Notes under the pieces: model-generated
Database searches by the model: none
Seen by the model: the letters and a program-made list of their open reading frames with translations, nothing else
What the model was told of the DNA's origin: nothing
NCBI GenBank assembly: GCA_037157565.1
Contig: JAZHRO010000012.1
Coordinates: forward strand, 7,218,501 to 7,282,500
Source: Thalassia testudinum
Taxonomy: Eukaryota; Streptophyta; Magnoliopsida; Alismatales; Hydrocharitaceae
DNA: 64,000 bases
Direction: 5' to 3'
Position numbers and translations under genes: made by a program
In this document: piece after piece, positions 50,601-62,600 of the stretch
How positions within the stretch are numbered: position 1 is the stretch's first letter
Layout: each line of letters starts with the position of its first letter

Positions 50601-53600
50601 CCAATACACTTGGCCCAATGCTTCATACTCGCTCCCAGAAACAATGACAGTGTTAGTTGTCTCTCCTATCATTATAAAAGCTTCTTCCCAAGAATCAAGG
50701 ACGAGGCTTGCACATGCCCCAGGTTCAGAAGACATCACACCACTCCAGCCATGAAAACTGATGAAGAGACACTAAATGATCAAGTTTAACAACTCCCAGA
50801 TCTGAGATCATTCAAGAGATATTCCTTCAACTGTGAATCAAATCTAAATACTTCGTTTCATATCATCTGTGATGTGAAAAATATGGTATTGTAGGCGTAG
50901 CAATCACTTTTAAGGCAAGAAGAAATCCCGGGAGTGACTATTTCTCTTCTCGGGTCTGTTGTCTAGAATAGAAGAGAGGAGAGCGACACAGTCGCCCCTA
51001 CCAAGAAGAAACCTCTACGCACCCCTACGCGAGATCACAAAGGTGCCTCACAGGCAATGCAAGAGGCACAACAGTCGCAGTAAGGTCTGTTGCAGTGTTG
51101 CGTGCAATGCAGGCAGCCCCTATGGCAGTTCTAGGACCTAGCTGGGCCTTGGCAACATTGCTGTAGGGTCGCCAGAGAGGAAATAGAGCGCCAGCTGTGC
51201 CCTTGGAGAGGGCATCTCGGTGGAGGGTGAGGAAGGCTAGGGTTTTTGGTGGGACATCGAGCCCCAATTTAGGATTGTTGTTCTTATACCAAGTGGAATA
51301 AAATGTAATGTATCACATTATTCAGAAGCCCTACCTTTCAATATATAGAGGTGGGAAAAGTACAAACAACCCTGTACATAAAGATAAGAAAATACAACTA
51401 AGGACGATAATATAAAAATATAACAAAAAGATCGAAGGGGTACAACCGATATTATGATTTAGATTTGGTACGGTGTGGCAGCGGTGATCTTGGATTTAGA
51501 CCTGCTACTGTTTGTGTTGATCGTGTAGGAGTACCAACATGGAAGTGATTGGTGCACCTTGTTCGTGCTTGGGATTGTCTCACATATTATGCTTGTACTT
51601 GGGATCATTTCCCAATATTTGTTTATGTTCTACCAAATTTTGGTGGTATCTGGAGGAACGTGGATTGTGCACCTATGGTATTGTTGGAGATTGGAGGTAT
51701 AAGGCCTAACATTATTCATCGATAGAAGAAAAACCGTGCCTAGAGTCCAACCTAGGCAATGTATAATTGACTTTGGAGCATTGATTCATCTAATTTGAGA
51801 CTCCACCTTGTTGAAAACATTGACCAAACCTAGGAGGGCCAAGTCGGTGAAGGTGGTTAATGGGTCTATCTTCCTTGTTACTACTGTAGGAGACGTACAA
51901 ATATCCTTTACATTGGAGTTCCCTAATGTGTATTGTGCCCTTGAGTTTTCAATGAATCTCGTCCGTGAGTAGCATCTGCAAGGATCTTAATTGTTGTGTT
52001 ATCTTCGATGATAAATATTGCTATTTTCAAGACAAGAAGACGAAGGAGATTATTGGTGGTGGAATTGAGAAGGATGGTATGTACTTCCTCGATATCTTAG
52101 TACAGTTTGCAGGAGCATTCTCTATCTCAGTAGATCTACTGTTATGACACCAGAGACTTGGTCATCCATCCGTGGGGAAGATGTGGTAGATGTTTCCTAA
52201 TTTTTTTTTAGAAAGATGTTCCGTGAATTGCCACCCATCACCACCGTTGACTACGAGGCTTGTCAGTCAGGGAAGCATCACCAGAATACATTTCCTCAGT
52301 GCACCATACAGATTTGTGCTTCCCCCTTCAGCCCTATGCATTGTGACATCTGGGGTCCTGCATGTGTTATTAGTGTTGGAGGCCACAGGTACTTTGTAGT
52401 CTTTGTCGACGGTCTTTCTGATGAAGACTCATTCTGATATCCTCCAGATTGTATAGAGGTACTTTGCAAAGATTCAGACATGATACTCCACATCGATAGT
52501 GTTTCGTAGTGACAATGCCTTAGAGTTTATATAATTAGATCTATAATCTTTCTTTACTAGCTAAGAAACACATCTGACCTCTTGTGCCCATACCTTACAA
52601 CATAATGGTGTTGCAGAATGCAAACTGTCATTTGTTAGACATTGCAGGTTCCAAAATAGTTTTGGGGAGATGCAGTTCTAAAGCCACATACCTTATCAAT
52701 CTAGTCCCATCCTCAGTACTTCATGGAGGTATACCATACCAGCTACTGCATCCTGAGTCAAAGAGACCGTTTGCTTTGCCATTCTGTATATTTAGTTGTA
52801 CATGTTTTATTGAGGCCTTTGGAACACAGGACAAGTTCTTTCCTGGAGTTGTGAAGTGTCTTTTGGGATACTCATACTCAAAAAGGCTACAAATGCTATG
52901 ATCTTGTGCACCAGAGGTATATTGTGATTGCAAATGCCACCTTCTTTGAGAAGGTTCCATACTACTCTGAAGAAGGTGCCAATATTGATCTTGCTCCTTA
53001 AGAGATGCTTGTGTATCATAGGAGATGTACCCCACTACCTATTACACCAGAGCCTATAGAGGATCATCTAACACGAGGACCACCTTTGGTTGCCTAAGAT
53101 GATGTTGATGACAAGCCGATTACTCTGTGGAAGTCCAGTAGGTCATGTCTTTGCATCCTATGTCCAATTACACGACTACTAATCACTTGCAGTAGGATGT
53201 GGAGCATTTTGCCTTAGCACTCACCAGTACCATTGTACCTAGAGACTACGTTGAGGCTGCTTAAGATGGTTGTTGGAGAGTTGCCATGGATGAGGAGATG
53301 ACCGCCTTGACTTTGGGTGGCACATGAGACTTAATACCATGTCCGCTACGTGCTACACTTGTTGATTGTTGATGGGTCTACACAATCAAGTATTTAGCAG
53401 ATGGATCAGTAGATTGCTTCAAGGCAAGATTAGTTGCAAAGGGGTTCAAGCAGACTTACGATATTGATTACCTTGAGACCTTTTCCCCTTTGGCAAGAGT
53501 CTCTTCTATTCGTATTCTTTTGTTTATGGCAGTTAACAATAGTTGGCCTCTCTATCAGTTAGACATCAAGAATGCATTCTTGTATAGAGATCTTACAAAA

Positions 53601-56600
53601 GAGGTATACATGCAACAGTCGCCAGGTTGTGATTTAGGGGGAGTGTGTATGCAGACTGAAGAAGGCCATATATGGCCTAATGTAGAGCCCCAGAGCGTGG
53701 TTTGAAAGGCTGAGCTCAGAGGTGCAGAATATCAGGTTTAGTCGATCTTCCTTTGATCGTTCCATCTTCATCAAGAGGGATAGAAGCATAGAGGCACAAA
53801 AGGTGATCATTTTGGCTATTTATGTAGACGATATGGTGGTAACCGGTAGCAATGAGGATGGTATACAATAGACAAAAGAGTTCTTGTGCAGTACATTTGC
53901 GATGAGCGATGTTGAAGAGCTAAGATACTTTCTTGGGATAAAGGTCGTGAGACAGACCTCTGGTCTGTTATTGTCCCAAAGAAAGTATACCTTGCAGATC
54001 TTGGAGGAGGCTGGACTCTCAAGTGCCAAGCCATCCGGGGTGCCTGTAGAGATGTCAAGGAACGCTACATTACTAGACAATATGATCCATTATTTGAGGA
54101 TGTTACACGTTATAGGAGTACCATTGGGGAACTTTTTTACTTGATGATGACTCACCTAAATATCAGTTTTGCAATCAAGCAAGTCAATCAGCATATGAAG
54201 CAACTGAAGTACAGTCACTGGCATGATGTGTGTCTCATTTTGAGATATGTTAAAGAAGTCTGGGACAAAAACTTCATTATAGAGATCATGGGTCTCTTGA
54301 TGTGGTTGCTTACTCGATGCAAACTATATTGGCTCCATTGATGATAGGAGATCTACATCTAGGTTTGCAATTTTTTTTTGGGAACTTAGTGTCATGGTGG
54401 AGTAAGAAGCAAGTCGCGGTTGCCAGATCTAGTGCAAAGGCAGAGTATTGTGTAATGGCTCATGTAACATGCAAGATTATGTGGATAGTGAGCGTCCTAA
54501 ATGACATTGGCATATCTGTATAGGCATTTGTTCTACTATATTGTGATAACAAGTTTGCCACATGTATAACCTTTAACCTTGTATTCCATGAAAGAACTAA
54601 ATATAATGAAGTTGACTATCATTTTATGTGCAATGCGGTCTTGGAAGGAAAGATCAACACTCCCTATGTTTCTTTAGAGATGTAGCTTATTGACATACTC
54701 ACTAAGGCCATGAAGAAGACATGTTCCGATGTAACAAGTTTGGGTTAGAAGATGTTTACGCCCCAACTTAAGGGAGAGTTTGAGCGCATATTTTATATTT
54801 AGAAAGTTGCCATTTTATTTTTATTTCTTTATTGGATGTAGTTGTAATTTACCCAAGTCTCTCTCATATAAAAGAGACAAGGGTTTCTTATTCTTGAATA
54901 TAGAGACAACTCCTTCCATTCACAGTTATGAAGATGTGTAGGAGTCAGTGGGTGGAGAATGTTGATACATTGTGCTCTTTATGTTGTGAGGATGATGAAA
55001 GTGTTTTCCATTTGTTCTGCTCTTGTGGCTTTGCTTCCTTAGTATGGGAGGATCTGCACCTCAAGGGAGTAAATGTCACTAACATGAATGAATTTTGGTC
55101 TTCTTTCCAAGGTGGCATCTAGTCTAGTATGCGCACCTGGATTGTGGCTGCTGTGGCTCTTCGGTCCCTTGGCTTCAGCGTAATGCAACACTTTTTATTG
55201 GGGATCGAGCTTGGTTGGAAAATGTGATCAGGGAGATTTCTTTTTTGTCTAAATTTTGGATACAGAATTTGTAATTTGCTTTTAGTTAATTGAAGTGGAG
55301 TAGTCATCTTCTTTTCTCTCAAAAGAAAAAAAAAATCCACCAAAACGAACTTTTAGGATGCTTTTGATGCAACTTTGTTTGCAACAAGGAAATGGCTGGA
55401 ATTTGGAGGACAACTTTTTTGAGGTTAAGTCTTCTTACTGGCATTTAGACAAACCTATGGTTGATTTTGGGGAGATTGTTTCTGGAGCACTCTAAATGTG
55501 AAGGTGTTTTGGTTGCTTCATAGAGGAAGGGTTTTGACTGTGGTGTACCTTACACAGGTACAACATAATTCTTGTCTGGAGAGGTGAGGATTGTGAACAC
55601 TTGCTCTTCTCTTGTCCATTTTCCAAGGATGTCCGAAAGCATATTGGAGTATCTTGATTTTTTTTCTTTTTTTTTTTTGTTGTCGAAAGGGAAACAATGA
55701 CTACTTGAGGGCAGTAGTCATCCAGGCTTCGTTTATAAAATGCCATATAGTTATAAGAGAATTATAAAACATTCTAATCCACAGAGAGGTCCGGGCAGCC
55801 AATATATGGCCTATAACCCATAAAGACACCCACATTTCTTTCCTTCCAAATAGCCCGTAAGTATGCAAAAGGTACTGTGTTCTCCCACTTGGAGTGGTAA
55901 ATTCTTCTGCTTCTTGTGCTCCCTTGTGAAGTATCTTGAATTGACAGGCCTTGGATGGAAGATTTTTGGAGGAGCTTTGTTTACTTACCCATCTAAATTC
56001 GAGTGGATATCCCTTTCGCTGTTTTTTGGGCTATTTGGTCATACATGAACAGCGTGATTTTAGAGGGAAAGGAGATTCTAGGAAAATATAGACATGGATG
56101 TGATGATGATCACTGTCCTCAATTGGTCATCAACACCCCACCGGGCCCACAAAAAAAGGAAAGGAAGTAGCTGATGTTCTTAAGTCAACTATCCAAGTAT
56201 TTTGGATTCACTGAACTGCTAATTACTAACATTTGACAAATGTTCTCTTCATAGTAACTCAGCAGTCATTTTCATGACCTGCTTTTTGCATACATTTGTA
56301 TGCATGCATGCACACCATCTTTTATAAAGTGTTTTGTGCTAGGATGGAGCGTATCAGACAAATCCATTCGTGCTGGCTTGGAAAAAACAATGTTACCTGG
56401 AAGAGGCCAATTCCTTGCATGCAGTGAAGTGAAATCACTTGAGTTATCTGGAGTCTCTGTGCTGATTGATGGTGGTCAGTTGAAGCCTCATTCCTTGACC
56501 ATAATATGCTTTACATAGATGTTAAACGTATGCTGATTTTAATCGCAGCTCATACTGAAGTGTCAGCCGAAAGTGTTGCCAACATAGTCAAAAAAACATG

Positions 56601-59600
56601 CAGACATAAACCTTTGGCCCTGGTGGTGGCAATGGCATCGGATAAGGATCATGTAGCATTTTGTAGGAAGCTTCTCTCAGGTATAATTGCTATTACTGTC
56701 TTTTTTTTTTTGAAAAAAACTCTTTTATTTGGGATTTTTTCATGACTACCACTAAAATCTTTTAAAATTTCTTAAATGCCATTTACTTCACTAAATTACC
56801 GGTTATGCCATCGAAAACATGACATCATTTTCATATTTGCCACTCCATTAGTTATAGCATTGAACTTAACAATTTTGGAGTGAAATATAATAAAAAATTA
56901 TTTTTAAGTCATCAAAAATTATTTTTTTAATCCTTAAAATACATTTTTTTTAATTGTCAACCCCCCACCTCAACTCAAAGCCATCATCAACCACCACCAA
57001 TGGTTCTCTTCTCCCTCCTCCTGGTGCTCTTCCTCCTCTCCATCGCGACCTCCTCCGCGGGCACCTCTTATGTGAGATTGACATTGTCAATGTTGTGGAT
57101 GGCGAGTTCGTCGAAGAGAGGGGGTAGGGGAGGTGGTCAGAGGTTGGAGGGAGGTGAAGTGTGTGTGGGCGGGGGGGGGGGGGAGGGGGGGTTAAAAATA
57201 AAAAAATAAATTTTGAAGACTAACAAATAAATGTTTATTACATTTCAGTATAAAATCATTAAGTTTAACGGCTATGACTAACAAATACGAAAACAGCGTG
57301 ACTTTTTCAATGGCATAAACGGCGATATATTGAAGTGAATGATATTTAAGTAATTTCAAAGATTTTAATAGCATTTACGTAAAAATCCCTTTTTATTTCT
57401 ACTTGTATTTCTTCATTTATCCTCGATGAGTTAAGAACTGAGATTTTCCGAAGTACTTTTTTCTCCTTAATGTTCTTTCTGAATTTGGGAAATCTTATGT
57501 ATCATTCTTTCATGGGAAGCCTATGCAGTATGTAGTTGAGAAGGGGATGAATCCAACTTAAACCCAGGGCGATTCAGCAAAAATATAGCCCAACAAAAGT
57601 GTTTTATAACAGCCTAACCCTATATGATAAGGTGACTCGGTTATTTACTTGGTAAGCTTCATATACAGATAAAATGATCCTAATTAAATGAAGTAATGTA
57701 AGTATGACTACTGGTAAAATAAATTGATTTAAAATTTATTGATAGTTGTTGGTTTTGTTGTCATTTTATTGAAGACCAAGATCCCTTCATTGAAGTGGTT
57801 GCTTGGTAGGGGTGTGTGACTTGTGATGGGGCGATGGTGCTACCGCATGATGATAGGTCCTCTAGAGCATAGTGGATCTAAAAGAGCAACCACCAACATC
57901 CACACTCTGATGTGAGATCTAGGCGTGGAGGAGGGAGGAAAGACACAAATGAGAGAATATTGAGGGTTGACAATCGAGTTCATCCCTAAGAAGAGGTGCT
58001 ACATCTTGGGAGAAATGAAATCTCTCAATAGCAGTGGCTTGCACAGAGTGCAAGAGCTTATCTAGTTTGATGCTCAAAGCTCCAATATTCAATGGTCAAT
58101 ATCCTCTTTAAAGACAACCGAAGGGTCCTTATTTATTGGCCTCGGGCAGCCCACATGGAGGGAGATTTCAATAACCATGTGCATCTTATGTAAGATCCCT
58201 CGCACATCAAGAGATGGTTCTTTGTTCTCTAATATACCAAGAATGATTAGCAGGAGCAAAGATCTTTGGCATTGTTTTGTCTTCCAAGGCATCCATTGGT
58301 CTGTTGCTGTTGATGTTGGGAGCATGCCTAAATCTTTAGCAGTCTAATTCTAGATAATGTTGTAATGTTGAAGCTTTTACCTTGTGCAGCATGCAGATCC
58401 TCTGACATGCTTTATATTGCGATCTGAACCCTTCGAGGGGCTTGTTGCCATGGCCTGAATCCTTTTAGGAAGGGGCTGGGAACCGATCCCACTCATTTGC
58501 ACCTTACTCTTTGCAATGGCTTTAATAGGCACAAAGTAAGAGAACCTTACCACAAGTACTAAAGTTTCCCATTCTTCATCAAGATACAACACTCAGAAAG
58601 CTTCAGGGATAAGGCGAGTGCTTGGGGAGGCTTCAGAGGGTGCTCAAGGAGCCCTGAGATTCTTGAGACTGCTATTAGGATTCCAAGGCTTTTAGATTCC
58701 TATTTTACTTCCTTCAAGGTCAATTCACATTCAGGAGTTCAGTGGATATGCTTTTGCCTCTTCTTAGTAATGGTGAGGAAAGAGCGACATTTGTCTAGGG
58801 CATGAATCGAGTGTTACAATTATTCCTGAGGAATTTAACTTCTCATACCATGAGGGGGGTTTGAGTTCGTGATCACCTTGTCTTTGTTTGGATTGACCTT
58901 GATCCTACGACATGACAATAAGAAAGCCATGAATGTTATGGCCTAGTTTTGTGGATGCACTTCTTTGAATTCATCTGTAATTGATACTTACACAACAGAT
59001 AAATTGGTTAAGTGCTCATGGAAGGTAGAGTCCTTAACCAACATTTCATTGATTAAACTTTAAAAGAGTTTCCAGTTATCTTCATAGAAATAAAGCTTAC
59101 AAGGTGTTTGTGAAAGGAAGAGTTGTCTTTATTGAAACTAAGAAACCCTAGTCTCTTTTATATGAGAGATTCTGGTTAAATTACAACCATATCTATTAAG
59201 AAAATAAAAAATATCATGACAACTCTCTACATAACAAATATGCATTCACACTCTCCATTAAGTTGGGGTGTAGATATCCTGTAGCCCCAACTTGTCACAT
59301 AGGAACACGTCTCTTCTTTGCTAGAGCCTTGGTAAGGATGTCTGCAAGGTGCATCTCTAAGGTAACAATATTGTTAGGTGAAGCTCGCATTCTTGAGGTT
59401 AAAGGGCACCATACAATATTGCAAGTGCTTAGGTTGGTTAAAAAAGTAGTGAGGGCATAACCAACCAGGTTTAAGGAAATTTGGCTATATCAGAGTGTCT
59501 AGGAATGACATGTAGTGTTGTTTTGAAGCTGCCATTCACCATTTGGTCAATCCGTTGAAGATAATAAGGATCTTTAAAATTGAGCTTATTGGGATTCTTG

Positions 59601-62600
59601 AAGTTGACACATGCCCAATTCCTTTTCTCCACAATGACATTAAATTACAAGGGTGAGTATGTACACTCCTTGATGAAGCTAGCACCAAGGAGCTTTTGGA
59701 TTTTTGCTGTTGCCTCCTCCTAGTGCTCCACATCCTAGTTCTATAACGATTGGTGAATTAGGGGAGTTGGGATCGGCATTTAGCTGATGCAAGATGATGC
59801 TTGTGTCTGCCCATGTGAAGTCATTGAAGTTTTTGTGCAAGAATTGAAGAAAATACTTAACTTAATTGTCACAAGGGTTCCCCCCGCCATCACACAAATG
59901 GACCAACTAATACTGTCATTTTTTGAAAAGGCTGACGGACGAAAGGTCCTCATCTGAGGGGTCAATGCCCCCTCTTGAATTTCCTTGAGTTGCCTGTGTG
60001 GCGATGCTTGGAGGAGTCATTATCTTTAGAAAAGGCTACTCCACTTAGACTTTGAAGTAATCTGCAGATTCCCTTTTAGTTAGCATAAACTGTCTCCTTG
60101 AAACAGAAGTCATGGTGGTCAGATGTCCAACTATGTTGTTGTCGTTGTTACGGATGTCGACCAGCATGAATTGGGAGACCCAGTTCAAAACCAACTTTGA
60201 AAATGAAGAGATGGGCATGCTGATTATGCCTTCAGAGAGAGGATATGGTGTTCCCTGAACCTGATGATAGTCTTATTGTAACTCCATTTACAACCATTGG
60301 ACTTGGCACCTGGCAACCACTATGGTCACAACCAGGGGGGTCCTAGTGGAGCCTCCACACATCACCAAGTTCTCATCACAGACAGACTAAGAAGTGCTGA
60401 TATAGATTGGAGATCTTCCCTAGTGGCTGGGAGGTAAGCTTCCCTGTCATCCATGGCTAGCGAGGGCAGCGTATCTAGGTCAAAGATTATGCTTCTTGTG
60501 ACTTGGGCTAGGTTCCAGTCAGGAGCAGTATAGGGTAGGGAAGAGTTATGGATGGATTGGGTTCATGTAGAACTTGATGGTCAGGCTTGATGATGGGAAA
60601 GTAAACAGTAAAGGAGTAGCTAAACTCCCTGACGTCATTGCCACTGAAGCCCCCTGATATAATGGTTGTCTCGACTAAGTGGAATATTTTGGAACTTTTC
60701 CCGATCCTCTTGGTATAGTGAATGCACTTGCTGTTGCCATTGTTGGTAATGCATGTTTTGAAGGCCAACTACTGCTTGATGATAAGCTTACCGATTTGAT
60801 GAGCTCACTAATCCATTACTGCAAACTGCAACACTCGTTGATATATTGGCATTGTGGAACTAGAATTTGTTCGACCAGGGCTTCTTTCCCTCGGTTTGAT
60901 GCACCACCGCACTAGTGGAGCCACCCAGAGTGGGGTGTACTCGAGGGATTCATGCTTCTTCATTTCTTAGAAGAGGAAAGCCAGCTGTTGTGTCTCCAAA
61001 TCCTTTGGGGCTTCACTTTCTTGATAGGCTTGGTGAATTTGAAACTTTGCAACCTTAGCCTACTTATTAGTGAGAGAGGAGACCCTTTGCATGAGCTTGC
61101 CTGGGGTGGCAGGCTTCTTCTAGTTGATCTATTAGAATTCCCCATTCTAGAGTTCATTCATTAGGCTCTGAATGTCAATGAACTGATCGGGTAGTGTTAT
61201 TACTTGCGGCAATTTAGGAAATGCTGCAAGTAGTCTTTCATGCTCTTTCAAGAACCACTTTTACAAGCATCCATAATACCAAAACCAAAATTAGAAGGGC
61301 CAAAAAAATGACACCATGTTGTAAGTCATTTATTCCTTGTAGGAGATGTGTGGCTGGGCCTTGAATCCTAATTGCCATGGTTCCACAGCATCACAAGGAG
61401 TGATTGTAAGGGATAGCCATTTTGGTATCTCTTGGAGAAATTTAGGAACTGTTGCAAGTAATCTTTCATGTTCTTCCCCTTTTATTGCATGGTGGTGGTG
61501 AGCATGGGTGGGTCATTCTTGGTCATCCAATAGATGAACTATTGAATGAAGAGGGCCTCTAGCTAAGCGGAGTCGTCATTGGAGGGTTGATCTCTCCCCT
61601 TGAGGATAAGGGGGAGACCATGTATTAGATGTCCTTTAGACACTTCTTCACGAACATGTGGTTACGAAAGTGGTCTATGTGCGTGGTTTTTGAAATCCCT
61701 AACTTCATCCTCTATGCCTGCTTTGTGGAAGGACAAGGGGTTGACTTTGGGGCCTTAGATGTTGATGGATCATTTGTCATTTGATCTGTGCCAACAAGTT
61801 GAGCTCTCGCTTGTTTGGGCAACACGGTTACAGTCCATTTCCTCTTCTCATTCATCCTCCTCTAGATCGGGTGGGCCTTGAGGGTATAGGGTTAAAGGTC
61901 CTAAGGGAGCTAAGCATAGAGTTGCGACTCCCGTGAGGGTGTTTGCAGGTTCTCCCTGAGTGCCACATTGTTGATTTGGTGTGTTCAGAATAGGTGGGAA
62001 GATGAAAGCAAAAAATAATTGGGTTGTGTTTCATCTCATGTCAAATAAGGTAACCATCTTGTCAAAAAATGCTTTGGGGTTTCTCTTCCACGAAAATTGC
62101 TTGTTCAGTTGGTGTAATGATACTTAAAAGGGCAAGAATGTGATTCTCACATGATGGTGGATGTGTTGATGTCATGAAGAGGCATGGAGGATAGTGGCGG
62201 TTTTCATTTGAGAATGGCAATTTTGATGGTGATGTGAGACTGGTAGGTGAAGTTGCCTTTGATGGTGATGGCATTTCAGGTTCCTGTTGCATAGGATGCT
62301 ACAGAAGGCAACAATTTTGATTGCAGTGACTTTGATGGTGGGTAGAGATGATAGTCGATGAAAACATGGCACTTTGTTACTGGCAAGCAACTTTTGCATC
62401 AACTCACATCTTGACACACCCTGTTATAAGCCTCCAGTTGCCTACCAAGCAAAAAAGTGCAGTTTAGAGACCTCTTTTTTGATGCCATAATTTAATTGCC
62501 AGTGTAAAGTTACATTCTCAGACTTCAGTTGAATACCAAATATAAGAAAAAAAATCTCTAGGCCCTGCAGTATGGTGAGGTAGCAATGTTGTTGCTTATT

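Larger units (their letters stand above)
42241..51447 (-). mobile_element. Copia D: Ty1/copia retrotransposon nested in copia C, hosting copia E
   Basis: LTRs 42241-42396 and 51292-51447 are each 156 bases. Flanks tatat (42236-42240) and gatat (51448-51452) match 4 of 5. The primer-binding site next to the right LTR (tggtataagaacaac, minus) deviates from the Met tRNA form. Without copia E it is about 4.3 kb; the gag region is shortened by roughly 0.7 kb relative to copia E. Confidence 0.87.
41774..54924 (+). mobile_element. Copia C: Ty1/copia retrotransposon hosting copia D and E
   Basis: LTRs 41774-41914 and 54779-54924. The primer-binding site tggtattagagc (41915-41926) makes it + strand; the tract aacttaagggagag precedes the right LTR. 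Flanks gttac (41769-41773) and gttat (54925-54929) match 4 of 5. The LINE-4 frame continues across it. Without copia D it is about 3.9 kb, short because most of gag is absent. Confidence 0.85.
32730..55335 (+). mobile_element. LINE-4: L1-type retrotransposon broken by three LTR insertions
   Basis: The + strand gives endonuclease (34840-35370, 37527-37730), RT (37740-38470, 39979-40460), C-terminal parts (40460-40880, 41420-41770) and, beyond copia C, zf-RVT (54925-55130). A 3' end with poly(A) follows at about 55321-55331. Frames resume across each insertion, for example CLVT at 41765 then [20 protein letters not shown] at 54928. The 5' border is unclear (32730 is where recognisable copia A ends), and no target duplication was found. 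Confidence 0.75.
12933..56342 (+). other. Giant DHFS intron (43,410 bp)
   Basis: Donor gtatgt at 12933 and acceptor ttgtgctag at 56342 flank exons whose phases match (1 + 2 bases make Gly). Nearly all of it is transposon: LINE-2, LINE-3, copia A and B, LINE-4 with its nest, and LINE-5. The first 1.6 kb (12933-14515) and 17968-18240 are the main unassigned stretches; 56151-56342 is plain intron near the acceptor. Confidence 0.85.
56731..57389. mobile_element. Mutator-like element with about 200 bp inverted repeats
   Basis: The left end gggattttttcatgactacc and the reverse of the right end gggatttttacgtaaatgct align over roughly 200 bases (56731-56943 and 57190-57389). Flanks cttttattt (56722-56730) and tttttattt (57390-57398) match 8 of 9. 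Long terminal inverted repeats with 9 bp duplications are the hallmark of Mutator-like elements. The middle (56960-57185) is GC-rich and has no transposase. Confidence 0.8.
58080..62400 (-). mobile_element. Decayed Ty3/gypsy retrotransposon
   Basis: Minus-strand pieces in gypsy order: gag-like [22 protein letters not shown] (about 61500-61440), [17 protein letters not shown] (59840-59780), [22 protein letters not shown] (59640-59570), [17 protein letters not shown] (59055-59000, the degraded Y(V/I)DDM motif), INPNKDKV-like VNPNKDKVI (58900) and [19 protein letters not shown] (58810-58740). A copia fragment splits RT. LTRs, integrase and borders were not found, so the limits are approximate. 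Confidence 0.65.

Noticed and set aside
62172..62417. Minus-strand ORFs rich in Ser/Pro/His
   Set aside because: Low-complexity, overlapping in two frames, no domain. Could be decayed gypsy gag leader or plain intron.
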